Assembly: GCA_003241845.1 (NCBI GenBank)
Contig: QBMN01000026.1
Coordinates: 1-35,107 of the forward strand
Direction of reading: 5' to 3'
Source: Shackletoniella antarctica
GTDB lineage: Bacteria > Cyanobacteriota > Cyanobacteriia > Phormidesmidales > Phormidesmidaceae
Length of the DNA stretch: 35,107 nt
Shown here: piece after piece, positions 14,266 to 23,763 of the stretch
How the letters are laid out: the number at the start of each line of letters is the position of its first letter
Position numbering within the stretch: the stretch's first letter is position 1
Position numbers and translations under genes: made by a program
The notes under the pieces: generated by a model
Told to the model about the DNA's origin: nothing
Seen by the model: the letters and a program-made list of their open reading frames with translations, nothing else
The model's database searches: none

Positions 14266-17088
14266 ATGCCCGACCCTGAGTTCTATCGTCCTCATGCCCC
14301 CCTCACTGATCTGGCTGAGTCCTCTGCTTCCCAGACTGCGCTGCTGCCCTGGCTGACCCTGGCGTTGCTCTGGCAAAAGGCCTGGAAAAAAACCTGGCAA
14401 AAAGGCGAGCACCCGTGGCTAGACCTCAAGCCTGGGGCCACAGACTCTCAGCGGCTAATTGATGTGCTGCCTGGCATTGTGTTTCAGGCCGACGGCGATG
14501 CGGGATGGTCAATGCGCTACCTCAGCGCTGGCTGCTACGCGCTCACCGGATACCCCCCAGAGGATTTGCTGGGGAGCAGCAAGGTGATTTCCTACAACGA
14601 CATCACCCACCCCGATGACCTGTCTCGGGTGCTGGCGACCATTCAGCAGGCCATTGACGGCGGCCAGCCCTACGAGGTGGAGTACCGAATTAAAACCCGC
14701 AGCGGCCAGGAGAAATGGGTGTGGGAAAAGGGATCGCTAATTCTCGGGGTTGAGGGGGCGATCAACGGGATAGAGGGGTTTATTACCGACATTACCCCCC
14801 TCAAGCAGTCGGAGGCCGCCCTGCATTTGAGCGAGCTGTCGCTGCAACTGGCCGAGTCGAAGTATCGCAACATGTTTGAAAATGCGGTCGAAGGCATGTT
14901 TCAGAGCACCCCAGGGGGCCGCTACCTGACCGTCAACCCCATGCTGGCCAGGCTCTACGGCTACGATTCGACCGCAGACTTGATGCACAACCTGACGGAT
15001 ATCAACCACCAGCTCTACGTACAGCCGGGTCGCCGTCAGGAGTTTGCCCAGCTGATTCAAGCTAGCGGGGCGGTGCTGGGGTTTGAGTCGGAGGTCTACC
15101 GCAAAGATGGGTCTGTAATTTGGATTTCGGAGTCGGCGCGGGCGTTCTTTGACAACCACCAGCAACTGGTCGGCTACGAGGGCACGGTCGAAGACATTAG
15201 CGATCGCAAGCGGGGGGAGGCCGCGATTTTGCGCCGCGATCGCATGCTGCTGGGGGTAGCCGAGGCCAGCCAGTGCCTGCTCACCGCCGCCGACGTGCAC
15301 CAGGCGGTTCCCCAGGTGCTGGCTTGCCTGGGGGAGGCCGCCACCGCCGATCGCGTCTACGTCTATACCCACCATCTCCAGTCGGTGACCGGGGAACCGG
15401 CCATGACTATGTGCTACGAGTGGACTACCCCCAACACCGCCCCCGGCATTGATCAGCCCTACTGGCAAGACCAGAGCTACCGCGCCCTGGGCCTAGAGCG
15501 CTGGCTGCCCCTGCTAGAGCAAGGCCAGTCGATCTGTTCTCTGACCCGCCACTTTCCCCCCGGCGAGCAGGCGGTATTGCTCCGGGACGGCATTCTATCG
15601 ATTTTGATGGTGCCAATTTTTATTGACGCCCAGCTGTGGGGCTACATTGGCTTTGACGCCTGCGAGCAGGAGTGGGAATGGAACGCCAGCGATGAATCGA
15701 TTTTAGTGGCGGTGGCGGCCAGCCTGGGGGGGGCGCTCAAACGCCAGCGCACCGAGGCCCAAATGTGCTATCAGGTCTACCACGATACCCTCACCGGGCT
15801 GCCCAACCGGGCCTTTTTTGACCAGCAACTGCCCCAGGCGATCGCCCGCACCCGCCAGAGCGACCAGCAGCTGGCGGTGATCTTTCTAGATCTAGACAAC
15901 TTTAAAACCATCAACGATACCCTCAGCCATGCCGTCGGCGACCTGCTCTTGCAGCAGGTCACCCAGCGCATTGGCATTGCCCTGCGGGCCGAAGATATCG
16001 TGGCCCGCTGGGGCGGTGATGAGTTTACGCTGATCTTGCCCAACCTGGCCGACCCCAGCGATGCCGCTAAAATTGCCCACCGCATTGCCGACCAGCTGAC
16101 GCCGCCGTTTTTGCTGCAAAATCACGAGCTGCACGTCACCGCTAGCCTTGGCATTGCCATATTTCCAGAGGATGGCCAAGACATGACCACGCTGCTGCAA
16201 AATGCCGATGTGGCTATGTATCGAGCTAAGCAGCAGGGCCGCAACAACTACCAGTTCTACACCCAGAGTCTGAGCACCGAGGCCGCCCAGCGGCTCACAA
16301 TGGAGAGCTATCTGCACCACGCCCTTGGGCGGGATGAATTTACCCTCTACTACCAGCCCCAGGTCAATGTAGATACAGGGGAAATTGTGCAAATGGAGGC
16401 GCTGCTGCGGTGGCAGCACCCTACCCTAGGTCTGGTGGCACCGCAGCAGTTTATTCCCCTAGCGGAAGAAAATGGGCTGATTGTGCCCATCGGCGAATGG
16501 GTGTTATACACCGCCTGCGCCCAGGTTATGACCTGGCACCAGGAGGGTCTGCCCCTGGTCAAGCTGGCGGTGAACCTTTCGGCCCGGCAGCTTCAGCACC
16601 CGAACCTGGTGGGCATGGTCGCCCAGGTGCTGGCCGAAACCGGGCTACCGGCCACCCACCTAGAATTAGAAATCACTGAAACCGCCGCTATGGCCGATAT
16701 GGCGGCCTCCATTGAGCGACTGCGCGAGCTGCGCCATCTGGGGGTAAAAATATCGATGGATGACTTTGGCACGGGCTACTCCTGTCTGAGCTACCTGAAG
16801 CAGTTTCCCCTAGACGGCATCAAGATTGACCGCGCGTTTGTGATCGATTTGCCCCACAGCGCTGCCGACCAGGCGATGGTCACCGCCATCATTGCCATGG
16901 CTCGGGGTCTAGCCCTGAGCGTGGTAGCCGAGGGGGTAGAGACCGCCGAGCAAAATTGCTGCCTCCACCACCTGGGCTGCAGCGAAATGCAGGGCTTTTT
17001 GTTTGGCAGGCCCCAGCCTGCGGCGGTGGCGGCGGCCTACCTGAGCCCGGTCTCGCCCTGTCTCCAGCCAGGCGCAGCGGCTGGCTAG
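14266..17088 (+). CDS. PAS-PAS-GAF-GGDEF-EAL cyclic-di-GMP enzyme
   Basis: A 940-aa protein likely to make or degrade cyclic di-GMP in response to a sensed signal. Order: PAS with PAC (about 62-180), second PAS (195-315), GAF (325-495), GGDEF (500-670), EAL (680-930). The GGDEF motif is exact at 583-587, with an I-site RAED (574-577) five residues before it, so synthesis with product inhibition is possible. The EAL domain has EALLRW (711-716), [29 protein letters not shown] and AEGVET, all expected catalytic motifs, so phosphodiesterase activity is possible too. The GAF lacks an obvious bilin-binding Cys-His signature. It follows the kaiA-divergent kinase-like gene by 172 bases, and its stop overlaps the trpA stop. 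Confidence 0.93.
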   Translation: MPDPEFYRPHAPLTDLAESSASQTALLPWLTLALLWQKAWKKTWQKGEHPWLDLKPGATDSQRLIDVLPGIVFQADGDAGWSMRYLSAGCYALTGYPPEDLLGSSKVISYNDITHPDDLSRVLATIQQAIDGGQPYEVEYRIKTRSGQEKWVWEKGSLILGVEGAINGIEGFITDITPLKQSEAALHLSELSLQLAESKYRNMFENAVEGMFQSTPGGRYLTVNPMLARLYGYDSTADLMHNLTDINHQLYVQPGRRQEFAQLIQASGAVLGFESEVYRKDGSVIWISESARAFFDNHQQLVGYEGTVEDISDRKRGEAAILRRDRMLLGVAEASQCLLTAADVHQAVPQVLACLGEAATADRVYVYTHHLQSVTGEPAMTMCYEWTTPNTAPGIDQPYWQDQSYRALGLERWLPLLEQGQSICSLTRHFPPGEQAVLLRDGILSILMVPIFIDAQLWGYIGFDACEQEWEWNASDESILVAVAASLGGALKRQRTEAQMCYQVYHDTLTGLPNRAFFDQQLPQAIARTRQSDQQLAVIFLDLDNFKTINDTLSHAVGDLLLQQVTQRIGIALRAEDIVARWGGDEFTLILPNLADPSDAAKIAHRIADQLTPPFLLQNHELHVTASLGIAIFPEDGQDMTTLLQNADVAMYRAKQQGRNNYQFYTQSLSTEAAQRLTMESYLHHALGRDEFTLYYQPQVNVDTGEIVQMEALLRWQHPTLGLVAPQQFIPLAEENGLIVPIGEWVLYTACAQVMTWHQEGLPLVKLAVNLSARQLQHPNLVGMVAQVLAETGLPATHLELEITETAAMADMAASIERLRELRHLGVKISMDDFGTGYSCLSYLKQFPLDGIKIDRAFVIDLPHSAADQAMVTAIIAMARGLALSVVAEGVETAEQNCCLHHLGCSEMQGFLFGRPQPAAVAAAYLSPVSPCLQPGAAAG

Positions 17089-17879
17089 CCCAGGGCCGTC
17101 TTGAGCTGGCGGCAAAATTCACCGATGGTGCGCAGAGCGGCCTGGGGGTCTTCGCCAGCCAGGCGTTTGACAAAGGCACTGCCGACAATCACACCGTCGG
17201 CACCCCAGGCCCTGAGCTGCTGGGCCTGGTCGGGGTCAGAGACGCCAAAGCCAACGCCAATGGGTTTATCGGTGTTTTGCTTGAGGCCGTCGATTAGATC
17301 TTTGACTCGACTTTGTAGCTCGCTGCGAGTGCCCGTTACCCCGGTGACGCTGACCAGGTAGACAAACCCCTGGGCCTGGGCGGCGATCGCCGCAATTCGT
17401 TCCGGTGGCGAAGTGGGAGCCACCAGCAGCGTCACATCAATGCTCGCCGCTGCCGCTGCCGTCAGCAGATCTTCCACCTCTTCGAGGGGCAGGTCGGGCA
17501 CCACCAGGCCCGCCACCCCTACCGCCACGATGTCGGCCATAAACTGGTCGATCCCCCGGTTGAGAATCGGGTTGTAGTAGGTAAATAAAATCAGCGGGGC
17601 CTGTAGCTCGGGGCTGAGGGTTTTGACCATGGCCAGCACCCGGTCGAGGGTGACGCCTTTTGCGAGGGCGCGGGTGGCCGCCGCCTGGATCACCGGCCCG
17701 TCGGCCAGGGGGTCAGAGTAGGGCACCCCCAGCTCAATAAAATCGGCCCCGTTTTGGTCGAGCACCCGCAGGGCCGCAGCGGTGGTCTCAAGGTCAGGGT
17801 CGCCAGCGGTAATGAAGGGAATCAGGGCGCACTCACCCCGCGATCGCAGATCACGGAAGCGTTCAGAAACAAGGGCCAT
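17085..17879 (-). CDS. trpA: Tryptophan synthase alpha subunit
   Basis: Cleaves indole-3-glycerol phosphate to indole and glyceraldehyde 3-phosphate in the last step of tryptophan synthesis, passing indole to TrpB. The 264-aa TIM barrel has normal length. [11 protein letters not shown] (about 20-30), [19 protein letters not shown] with the catalytic Glu and Asp, and the phosphate-binding [10 protein letters not shown] and [13 protein letters not shown] loops are all visible. It is the last gene of ndhL-DUF3007-trpA, starting 94 bases after the DUF3007 stop. This grouping recurs in cyanobacteria to my knowledge. It converges on the GGDEF-EAL gene with overlapping stop codons. Confidence 0.97.
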   Translation of the reverse strand: MALVSERFRDLRSRGECALIPFITAGDPDLETTAAALRVLDQNGADFIELGVPYSDPLADGPVIQAAATRALAKGVTLDRVLAMVKTLSPELQAPLILFTYYNPILNRGIDQFMADIVAVGVAGLVVPDLPLEEVEDLLTAAAAASIDVTLLVAPTSPPERIAAIAAQAQGFVYLVSVTGVTGTRSELQSRVKDLIDGLKQNTDKPIGVGFGVSDPDQAQQLRAWGADGVIVGSAFVKRLAGEDPQAALRTIGEFCRQLKTALG

Positions 17880-17973
17880 AGCAGGTACCGGAAAACCTCA
17901 GTCCAATAGAGCACTCTAGAGCAAGAGTGGCCCCAAGTCTATGGTCTGTGCCGGGTTAGGGATCTGTAATGCC

Positions 17974-18279
17974 TCAGGCATCATCGCCCTGGTCGAGTTT
18001 TTCTTGCAGGGCGGCTAGCTGTTCGGGGCTGAGTTCGTCCAGGCGGCGCTGGAGCACCGCCGTCTCATAGTCATCCATCTGCTGGTTGAGGGTCATGTTG
18101 CGCGTTACCACCCGCAGCAGGTAGCTGGCCAGCCAGGCCACTACGCCCCCTACCATCACGGCCTGACTCCAGATGCCAGCGGAGATGCCGTCGAGGCCAA
18201 ACAGGCGAAAGCCCAGAAATAGCCCGCCGCCCGCTAAAGATATGCCGATGCCAACGGCGATTACGTCAATGCGTCGCAT
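17974..18279 (-). CDS. DUF3007-type small membrane protein
   Basis: A 101-aa protein with two membrane segments (about residues 5-27 and 35-57) and a charged helical tail (about 60-101, YETAVLQRRLDELSPEQLAALQEKL) likely to form a coiled coil. This is the layout of the DUF3007 family found in cyanobacteria and chloroplast lineages, thought to serve thylakoid functions; its exact role is not established from sequence. It starts six bases after the ndhL stop, so it is almost certainly cotranscribed with ndhL and trpA. Family name is from recall, moderately sure. Confidence 0.78.
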   Translation of the reverse strand: MRRIDVIAVGIGISLAGGGLFLGFRLFGLDGISAGIWSQAVMVGGVVAWLASYLLRVVTRNMTLNQQMDDYETAVLQRRLDELSPEQLAALQEKLDQGDDA

Positions 18280-18285
18280 AGCCCG

Positions 18286-18528
18286 TCAAGACCTAAGGTC
18301 GCGGGGCTGGGGACGAAAGTTTAGAAATGGGCTAAACAGCAGCATGCCGGGGAAGAACACAAACACCACCCCGTAGAGCAGGGTGCGCTCTACCGACCCG
18401 GCTACATACCAGCGCTGCCGCAGGTAGAAGATTAGCGCCAGGGGCACCACCACCAGATAGAACCCGGCAATGCCGATGTAGGCTCCTGCCGCCAGGAGAA
18501 AATCATTGGATAGTTCTGGCATTGTCAT
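18286..18528 (-). CDS. ndhL: NAD(P)H-quinone oxidoreductase (NDH-1) subunit L
   Basis: Small membrane subunit of the cyanobacterial NDH-1 complex in the thylakoid, needed for respiration, cyclic electron flow and inorganic carbon uptake. The 80-aa protein has two membrane segments and the family pattern FYLRQRWYVAGSVERTLLYG followed by FFPGMLLFSPFLNFRPQPR. ATG at 18528 is used; ATG at 18522 is an equally possible start two codons on. First gene of an operon with DUF3007 and trpA. Confidence 0.93.
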   Translation of the reverse strand: MTMPELSNDFLLAAGAYIGIAGFYLVVVPLALIFYLRQRWYVAGSVERTLLYGVVFVFFPGMLLFSPFLNFRPQPRDLRS

Positions 18529-18634
18529 AGTAATTATTGGCTAACCCAGTTGTAGTAGCTGACCTAGGGCGAGCAGAGGCAGCTCAGCGCCCCGCCTACC
18601 AAAATCATAGAGCCTCTTTGGTAATTGTAAAGGA

Positions 18635-18800
18635 GATCATCGCAGAGGGATGATCGGCCAGCGCTATGACCCCGGTGCGCCGGTAGCGCCCTAAAGACCA
18701 CAGGCCCAGGGCGCGATCGGGGCCGCCGTGATACTTCAGGGTTTTTTGCCGATCGCCCACAATGCCTTAGGCGGTCACCAGGGCTGAGGCCACTGACCGC
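18635..18800. other. Cluster of hairpin-forming inverted repeats (possible structured RNA)
   Basis: Consecutive complementary arms: GATCAT/ATGATC (18635-18640 with 18650-18655), GCGCTA/TAGCGC (18661-18666 with 18684-18689, containing CCGG/CCGG inside), GCGATCGG/CCGATCGC (18713-18720 with 18749-18756, with a T6 run in the loop), and GCGGTCA/TGACCGC (18771-18777 with 18794-18800). A further TACCAAA/TTTGGTA pair lies just before, at 18597-18623. The third pair includes a HIP1-like sequence, which is abundant here and self-complementary by nature. A structured leader or small RNA is possible but unproven. Confidence 0.4.
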
Positions 18801-19175
18801 TTAGGCGACCCCCGGCAGAGCAATTAATCTGTGTAACTTAGCCGCAGGCTGGCATAGGTCAATTCCTTTGTTGATAGCGATTTTGGCCCTTAAACCGAGG
18901 CCCCGTCACTCGGGTCTGGCTCCGCCCTTACGAATTGCCCTTATGAATTCCATATAACCTCTGTGGTAAGTTTCTGTCTAAATTTCCGGGTGCCTTGGCA
19001 TGCCACGCAAAATCGCTAATCCGGAATAATGTTGGAAATCTTTACGGTTTTCTATGTGTAACCACCGATGAATTGGTATGATTTGCCGAGGTTCAGCCAA
19101 AACGTCAGTGTTTGCATCCTTCAAAGGGCAGAGTTTTTAGGTTTTGAAATGATTGACTGATGGGCTAAAAGTGAT

Positions 19176-19190
19176 TGAGGCAATGCCTCA
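19176..19190. promoter_or_regulatory. 15-base palindrome upstream of the envelope operon
   Basis: TGAGGCA-A-TGCCTCA is a perfect palindrome with a one-base centre, about 95 bases upstream of the GTG at 19286. Its size and symmetry fit a dimeric repressor or activator site, but no known regulator motif is recognised. Confidence 0.4.
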
Positions 19191-19285
19191 GTCAGTATCG
19201 AGTCGGTGCCAGGTTAAGCGATACAAGGCCAGGCTGGTTCTGGCCAGGCTTTTGGTGGTGTGAGGAGTTGTCTCAGAGGGTTGGT

Positions 19286-20212
19286 GTGAGGCGTATTCAG
19301 CGACAATTGTGCCGGGGGCTGCTGTTTTTGCTGACCCTGGTTTTGACCTATGGCCTCGGCCAGTTTGGGGCATCGCCTCCGGCCGCCCAGGCCCAAAGCC
19401 GAATCTTTATTAACCAGGCGGTGGCCCAGTTTGACGGCCCCACAGGGCCAGTCACCACCGCCTCCAATGAGACGCGGGTGGGGGAAAATATTGTTCCCCT
19501 CCAGATCGTCAAGACCGCCGACCGGGCCGCCGCTGAGCCTGGGGATGTGGTGGTCTATCGTCTGCTGATCACCAACCCCTCTAGTCGAGTGGCCACCCCC
19601 CTGACGGTAACTGACCAGCTGCCTCGGGGCCTGCGCTACGTGCCCAACTCGGTGCAGACGACGCCGCTGCAGCCCACCCAGCAGGTGCTCACCGACAGCA
19701 GCTTGACCCTGACCTTTGCGGCCCTCGACCCAGGGGCTTCGATCTCGGTGGCCTACGCGGTGCTGGTCACCCCCGAGGCAGTGCAGGGCGACGGGCGCAA
19801 CGTGGCCCAGGCCGCAGCGCCGGGCTTTGCCCCGGTAACGGCTCCCTTCCAGCTGACCATTCGCCCCGGCATTGTGTCTGACTGCGGCACCATTGTGGGC
19901 CGGGTGTTTGTGGATCGCAATTTTGACGGACAGCAGCAGCCCGGTGAGCCTGGGGTGCCCAACGCCGTGATCTTTATGGACGATGGCAACCGCATCTTGA
20001 CCGACCCCGATGGATTGTTTTCGCTGGTCAATGTGCTGCCGGGCTACCGGGTCGGCACGCTCGATCTCTACAGCCTGCCGGGCTACACCCTGGCCCCCAA
20101 CCTCTACCGCATTGAGGAAAATAGCGTCTCCCGCTTTGTGCGGCTGTCGCCGGGCGCTCTGGGCCGCATGAACTTTGCCGTTACACCAACCTTTGGGGAG
20201 GAGCAGTCATGA
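19286..20212 (+). CDS. Exported DUF11 / SdrD-B-like surface protein
   Basis: A 308-aa protein with a signal peptide (basic MRRIQRQLCRG, hydrophobic LLFLLTLVLTYGLG, cleavage probably after AAQA near residue 37). A DUF11 domain follows at about 70-180 (VKTADRAAAEPGDVVVYRLLITN, then VTDQLPRGLRYVPNSV), then an SdrD-B/carboxypeptidase-regulatory-like fold at about 198-285 (IVGRVFVDRNFDGQQQPGEPGV, LTDPDGLFSLVNVLPG). Such domains are beta-sandwiches of surface proteins. GTG at 19286 was chosen because AGAGGG lies five bases upstream and the signal peptide then starts properly; the open frame back to 19175 begins inside a palindrome. It is the first gene of the envelope operon: its TGA overlaps the next ATG as ATGA, indicating translational coupling. 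Confidence 0.85.
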   Translation: MRRIQRQLCRGLLFLLTLVLTYGLGQFGASPPAAQAQSRIFINQAVAQFDGPTGPVTTASNETRVGENIVPLQIVKTADRAAAEPGDVVVYRLLITNPSSRVATPLTVTDQLPRGLRYVPNSVQTTPLQPTQQVLTDSSLTLTFAALDPGASISVAYAVLVTPEAVQGDGRNVAQAAAPGFAPVTAPFQLTIRPGIVSDCGTIVGRVFVDRNFDGQQQPGEPGVPNAVIFMDDGNRILTDPDGLFSLVNVLPGYRVGTLDLYSLPGYTLAPNLYRIEENSVSRFVRLSPGALGRMNFAVTPTFGEEQS

Positions 20213-23200
20213 TGTTTCTGTCTTCTCGTGCGCTGGGTTTGGGGCTGTTGACCACGCTGGTAGGGTCGCTGGGGGTCTTGCTGCCCGTCCAGGCCGCCCC
20301 CGAGGCGCTAGGCACCGCCGCAGATCTGGAGACTGCGGCAGATCAGGGCGCGGTGGTAGACGCTTTAACCCTGCCCTTGCCCGAGTCAGCTCCTTCTGAT
20401 CTGGCCCCTTCTAATCTGGCTCCCTCGACTCCTGGTGAGTCGGTCTGGGATAGCCCGGAGAGGGCGATCGCCGATGCCACCATCTTGCCCCTGGGCTATC
20501 TACCCACGGCAGCGACAGAATCGACTGAGCTGCCCGGCACCGCCCTGCCCCTGGCCAACCGGAGCGAAAACTCGGAACTGTTCGAGTTCAACTTTGACGG
20601 CGATCAGCTACCCCTTAGCCCGCCGCCCACCCAGCTGCTGCGGCCCGTGGTGCCGCAGCCCGAGGCGGTGGCCTATACCCTCACCCTGACCCCCGAGCGC
20701 GAGGTGCAGATTCCGGCCAACGGGCGATCGGCGCTGACTTTGGTGGGGGCAGTGACTACCGCTGACGGTCAGCCCCTCGATGGCGATGTGGTGGTGACGC
20801 TGACCAGCAGCGCTGGAGAATTTATCGGGGCCGACTACGACGGCGATCGCGCCGGGTTTCAGGTGCTGGCTCGCCGGGGTCAGTTTGAGGCCCAGCTGCG
20901 CTCGACCCTCGACGCCCAGCCCGCCACGGTGCGCGCCGCCATCGATGCCCGCACCCTGCGGGAGTTTGACCCCACCCTGCGCCAGGGCTACCCCGCCCTC
21001 GATGCCACCACCCAGGTGAGCTTCTACACCGATCTGCGGCCTACGATTATTTCTGGGGTGGTCGATTTTCGGGTGGGCCGGGGCGGCACTAACCTGTTGG
21101 GCAGCTTTAGAGACTTTCTCAACCCTGACTCCCTCAATCAGGATGTCGAGGTCAGCTTTACCACCGGCCTATTTGCCACGGGGGCCGTGGGCGACTGGAT
21201 GTTTACCGGCGCCTACAACAACACCCGTGGCCTCAACGATCGCTGCGATGGCAGCAGCCTCTACCGCGATGTGCAGGCCTGTGACCAAACCTACCCGGTG
21301 TACGGCGACAGCTCCACCACCGATTTTCTCACCCCCTCGATTGACAGTCTTTACCTGCGGTTCCAGCGCGACTCGCTGGTGCCCGCTGCCAGGCCAGACT
21401 ATTTTATGTGGGGCGACTATGGCACCCAGGAGTTTGCGGGGCGATCGCAGCAGTTTACCGCCACGGTGCGCGAGCTGCACGGATTTAAGGGCAACTACAC
21501 CTTTGGCAACGGCCTTCAGCTCACCGCCCTGTACGGCGATAATGTGCGGCCCTTTCAGCGCGACACCATTGCCCCCGACGGCACCAGCGGCTACTACTTT
21601 TTGTCGCGGCGGCTGGTGCTGCGGGGCAGTGAGAACGTGTTCATTGAAGCGGAGGAGTTTAACCGCCCCGGCACCGTGCTGGAGCGCACCCCCCTCTACC
21701 GGGGCGTTGACTACGACATTGACTACGATCGCGGCACCCTGCTGTTCCGTCAGCCCGTGCGCGCCGTCGACCTCAACCCCCTAGGCACCACCCTGGTGCA
21801 GCGCATTGTCGTCACCTATCAGGTGGAAGATGCCAGCGTCCGGGGCAGCCTCTACGCCGGGCGGCTTCAGTATCAGCCCGCGGGCGACAGCGGCGGTGTA
21901 GTTGGGGCCTCGGTGCTGAGCGAAAACCAGGGTGCCCAAGACTTTACCCTCTACGGGGTCGACTTTCTCTGGCCCCTGGGCGACAGGGGCGAAGTCACCG
22001 GAGAATTTGCCCGCTCGGCCTTTAACGCCGGGGCGGTCAATAACCAGGGCAATGCCTACCGCATTGAGCTGAGTGCCACCCCCTTTGAGGGCATCAATGG
22101 CCAAGCCTACTACCGCTCCACCGACAGCGGCTTTAACAACACCGCCACCAGCACCTTTAGACCGGGGCAAACCCGCTGGGGCGGGCAGTTGCAGGCCCAG
22201 GTCGGCCCCCAGACTCAGATTCGCGCCATCGTCGATCAAGAACGCAACCTGGGCAGCGGCATCGCCATTCCAACGGCGGCCTCGGGGCTGCTGCGGCCCG
22301 GCCAAAACGCCATCCAGGGCGGGCGCATTGACAACACGCTGACCGAGCTGCGGGCCGGTATTGTGCAGCAGTTTGGCAGCGCCACCCTGGGCATTGACTT
22401 TGTCAATCGCAACCGCGATGACCGTGTTGGCAATACCTCGACCAACGCCAACCAGCTGGTGTCGCGGCTCAACCTGCCCCTGACGGCGACCCTCAGCGCC
22501 CTGGCCCAGAGCGAGCTCAACCTGGGCACCACCGACGCCCTCTACCCCACCCGCAATACCGTGGGTTTGGAATGGGCGGTGCAGCCTGGTGTCAGCCTGC
22601 GGCTGGCCCAGCAGTTTCTCTCGGGGGGCACGGGGCCTAACTCCATCACCAGCCTCGACACTCTGGTGGACTACGAGCTAGACGACAACACCACCCTGAC
22701 CAACCGCTACTCGCTGCTGAGCGGCTACAACGGCATCACCGGCCAGGGGGCGATCGGCCTCAACCACCGGCTGGTGCTGGCACCGGGGCTGCGGGCCAAC
22801 TTTGGCTTTGAGCGCATCTTTGGCGATGGCTTTAACCTCACCGGGGCCGGGCAGCAGTTTGCTCAACCCTTTGCCGTGGGCCAGGGGGGCAGCTCGGCCC
22901 TGGGTCTACAGGCGGCCACCGTGTATTCGGTCGGGTTAGAGTACACCGACAACCCCGACTGGCAGGCCAGCGGGCGCATCGAGTACCGCGACTCGCCGGG
23001 GTCAAACAACCTGGTGCTGGGGGCCGCAACAGCGGGGCGGCTGACCGACTCGCTCACGGGCCTGGCCCGCTTTGACCTGGGCAATTTTGCCAACCAGACC
23101 ATTACCGATCAGCTGGGCAACTCCAGCACGCTGCGCCTGGGGCTGGCCTACCGCAACCCGGTGAGCGACGTGTTTAATGGCCTGCTCAGCTACGAGTATC

Positions 23201-23763
23201 GCCAAAACCCCAGCAGCACCCCCGACAGCATTTTGCAGGGCACCAGCTCTGAGGCCCGCGACCACACCCTGGCACTAGAGGGCATCTACGCCCCCAACTA
23301 TCAGTGGGAGTTTTACAGCAAGTATGCGCTGCGGGCCAGCTCGGTCAACCTGGCCGAAAACTTTGGCTTCTCAAACAGCATTCACCTGGCGCAGCTGCGG
23401 GCCACCTACCGCTTTGCCTACCGCTGGGATGTGGGGGCAGAGGTGCGCTACGTGGGGCAGCCGGTGATTGGCTACAACGAAACTGGCTTTGCCCTAGAGG
23501 CGGGCTACTACCTCACCCCCGACGTGCGCCTGGGGCTGGGCTACAGCTTTGGCGGGGCCAACGATGGCTCGTTTACGGGCGGTGGTGGCTATCGCTCGGC
23601 CAGTGGCCCCTACTTTGGCATTACCGCCAAGGTCAACCAGCTGTTTAACAGCTTTGGGGTGCAGCCGGTGTCGCCACCCCAGCAGCAAGACTCTTACGTA
23701 GACCAGGAGGCCCTGATCGACAGGCCCGAAGTAACGGGCGCTGCCCCAGGAGGTGAGGAATGA
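20209..23763 (+). CDS. Giant outer-membrane beta-barrel protein with an N-terminal Ig-like domain
   Basis: A 1184-aa protein with a signal peptide (about 1-29, ending VQAA). A low-complexity Ala/Pro/Ser region follows (to about 150, including SAPSDLAPSNLAPS), then an invasin-like Ig (Big_1-type) domain at about 154-260 (VQIPANGRSALTLVGAVTTADGQPL). From about 275 to 1150 it is a long run of alternating amphipathic strands with Gly/Tyr/Asn turns typical of outer-membrane barrels. Landmarks are VVDFRVGRGG near 277-286, a Cys pair near 346-357 and YRGVDYDIDYDRGTLLF near 498-514. A Pro/Gln/Glu tail follows the last strand. It could be a pore, a secretion outlet or a surface anchor; no named family was recognised with certainty. 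Both ends overlap neighbours by ATGA. Confidence 0.75.
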   Translation: MMFLSSRALGLGLLTTLVGSLGVLLPVQAAPEALGTAADLETAADQGAVVDALTLPLPESAPSDLAPSNLAPSTPGESVWDSPERAIADATILPLGYLPTAATESTELPGTALPLANRSENSELFEFNFDGDQLPLSPPPTQLLRPVVPQPEAVAYTLTLTPEREVQIPANGRSALTLVGAVTTADGQPLDGDVVVTLTSSAGEFIGADYDGDRAGFQVLARRGQFEAQLRSTLDAQPATVRAAIDARTLREFDPTLRQGYPALDATTQVSFYTDLRPTIISGVVDFRVGRGGTNLLGSFRDFLNPDSLNQDVEVSFTTGLFATGAVGDWMFTGAYNNTRGLNDRCDGSSLYRDVQACDQTYPVYGDSSTTDFLTPSIDSLYLRFQRDSLVPAARPDYFMWGDYGTQEFAGRSQQFTATVRELHGFKGNYTFGNGLQLTALYGDNVRPFQRDTIAPDGTSGYYFLSRRLVLRGSENVFIEAEEFNRPGTVLERTPLYRGVDYDIDYDRGTLLFRQPVRAVDLNPLGTTLVQRIVVTYQVEDASVRGSLYAGRLQYQPAGDSGGVVGASVLSENQGAQDFTLYGVDFLWPLGDRGEVTGEFARSAFNAGAVNNQGNAYRIELSATPFEGINGQAYYRSTDSGFNNTATSTFRPGQTRWGGQLQAQVGPQTQIRAIVDQERNLGSGIAIPTAASGLLRPGQNAIQGGRIDNTLTELRAGIVQQFGSATLGIDFVNRNRDDRVGNTSTNANQLVSRLNLPLTATLSALAQSELNLGTTDALYPTRNTVGLEWAVQPGVSLRLAQQFLSGGTGPNSITSLDTLVDYELDDNTTLTNRYSLLSGYNGITGQGAIGLNHRLVLAPGLRANFGFERIFGDGFNLTGAGQQFAQPFAVGQGGSSALGLQAATVYSVGLEYTDNPDWQASGRIEYRDSPGSNNLVLGAATAGRLTDSLTGLARFDLGNFANQTITDQLGNSSTLRLGLAYRNPVSDVFNGLLSYEYRQNPSSTPDSILQGTSSEARDHTLALEGIYAPNYQWEFYSKYALRASSVNLAENFGFSNSIHLAQLRATYRFAYRWDVGAEVRYVGQPVIGYNETGFALEAGYYLTPDVRLGLGYSFGGANDGSFTGGGGYRSASGPYFGITAKVNQLFNSFGVQPVSPPQQQDSYVDQEALIDRPEVTGAAPGGEE

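Larger units (their letters stand above)
18529..19285. promoter_or_regulatory. Long non-coding region between ndhL and the envelope operon
   Basis: About 757 bases with no gene seen on either strand and no tRNA pattern. It must hold the ndhL promoter (minus) and the control region for the DUF11 operon (plus). Between 18597 and 18807 are several hairpin-capable inverted repeats. Further on are TGGCATGCCA (18996-19005) and TGAGGCAATGCCTCA (19176-19190). The stretch from 18940 to 19170 is AT-richer and is the likeliest place for the operon promoter, but no clear -35/-10 pair was found. Confidence 0.5.

Noticed and set aside
18529-19285. Possible tRNA or coding gene in the long intergenic region
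   Set aside because: No T-loop consensus or cloverleaf arrangement was found, and no frame with a start, ribosome-binding site and coding character on either strand.
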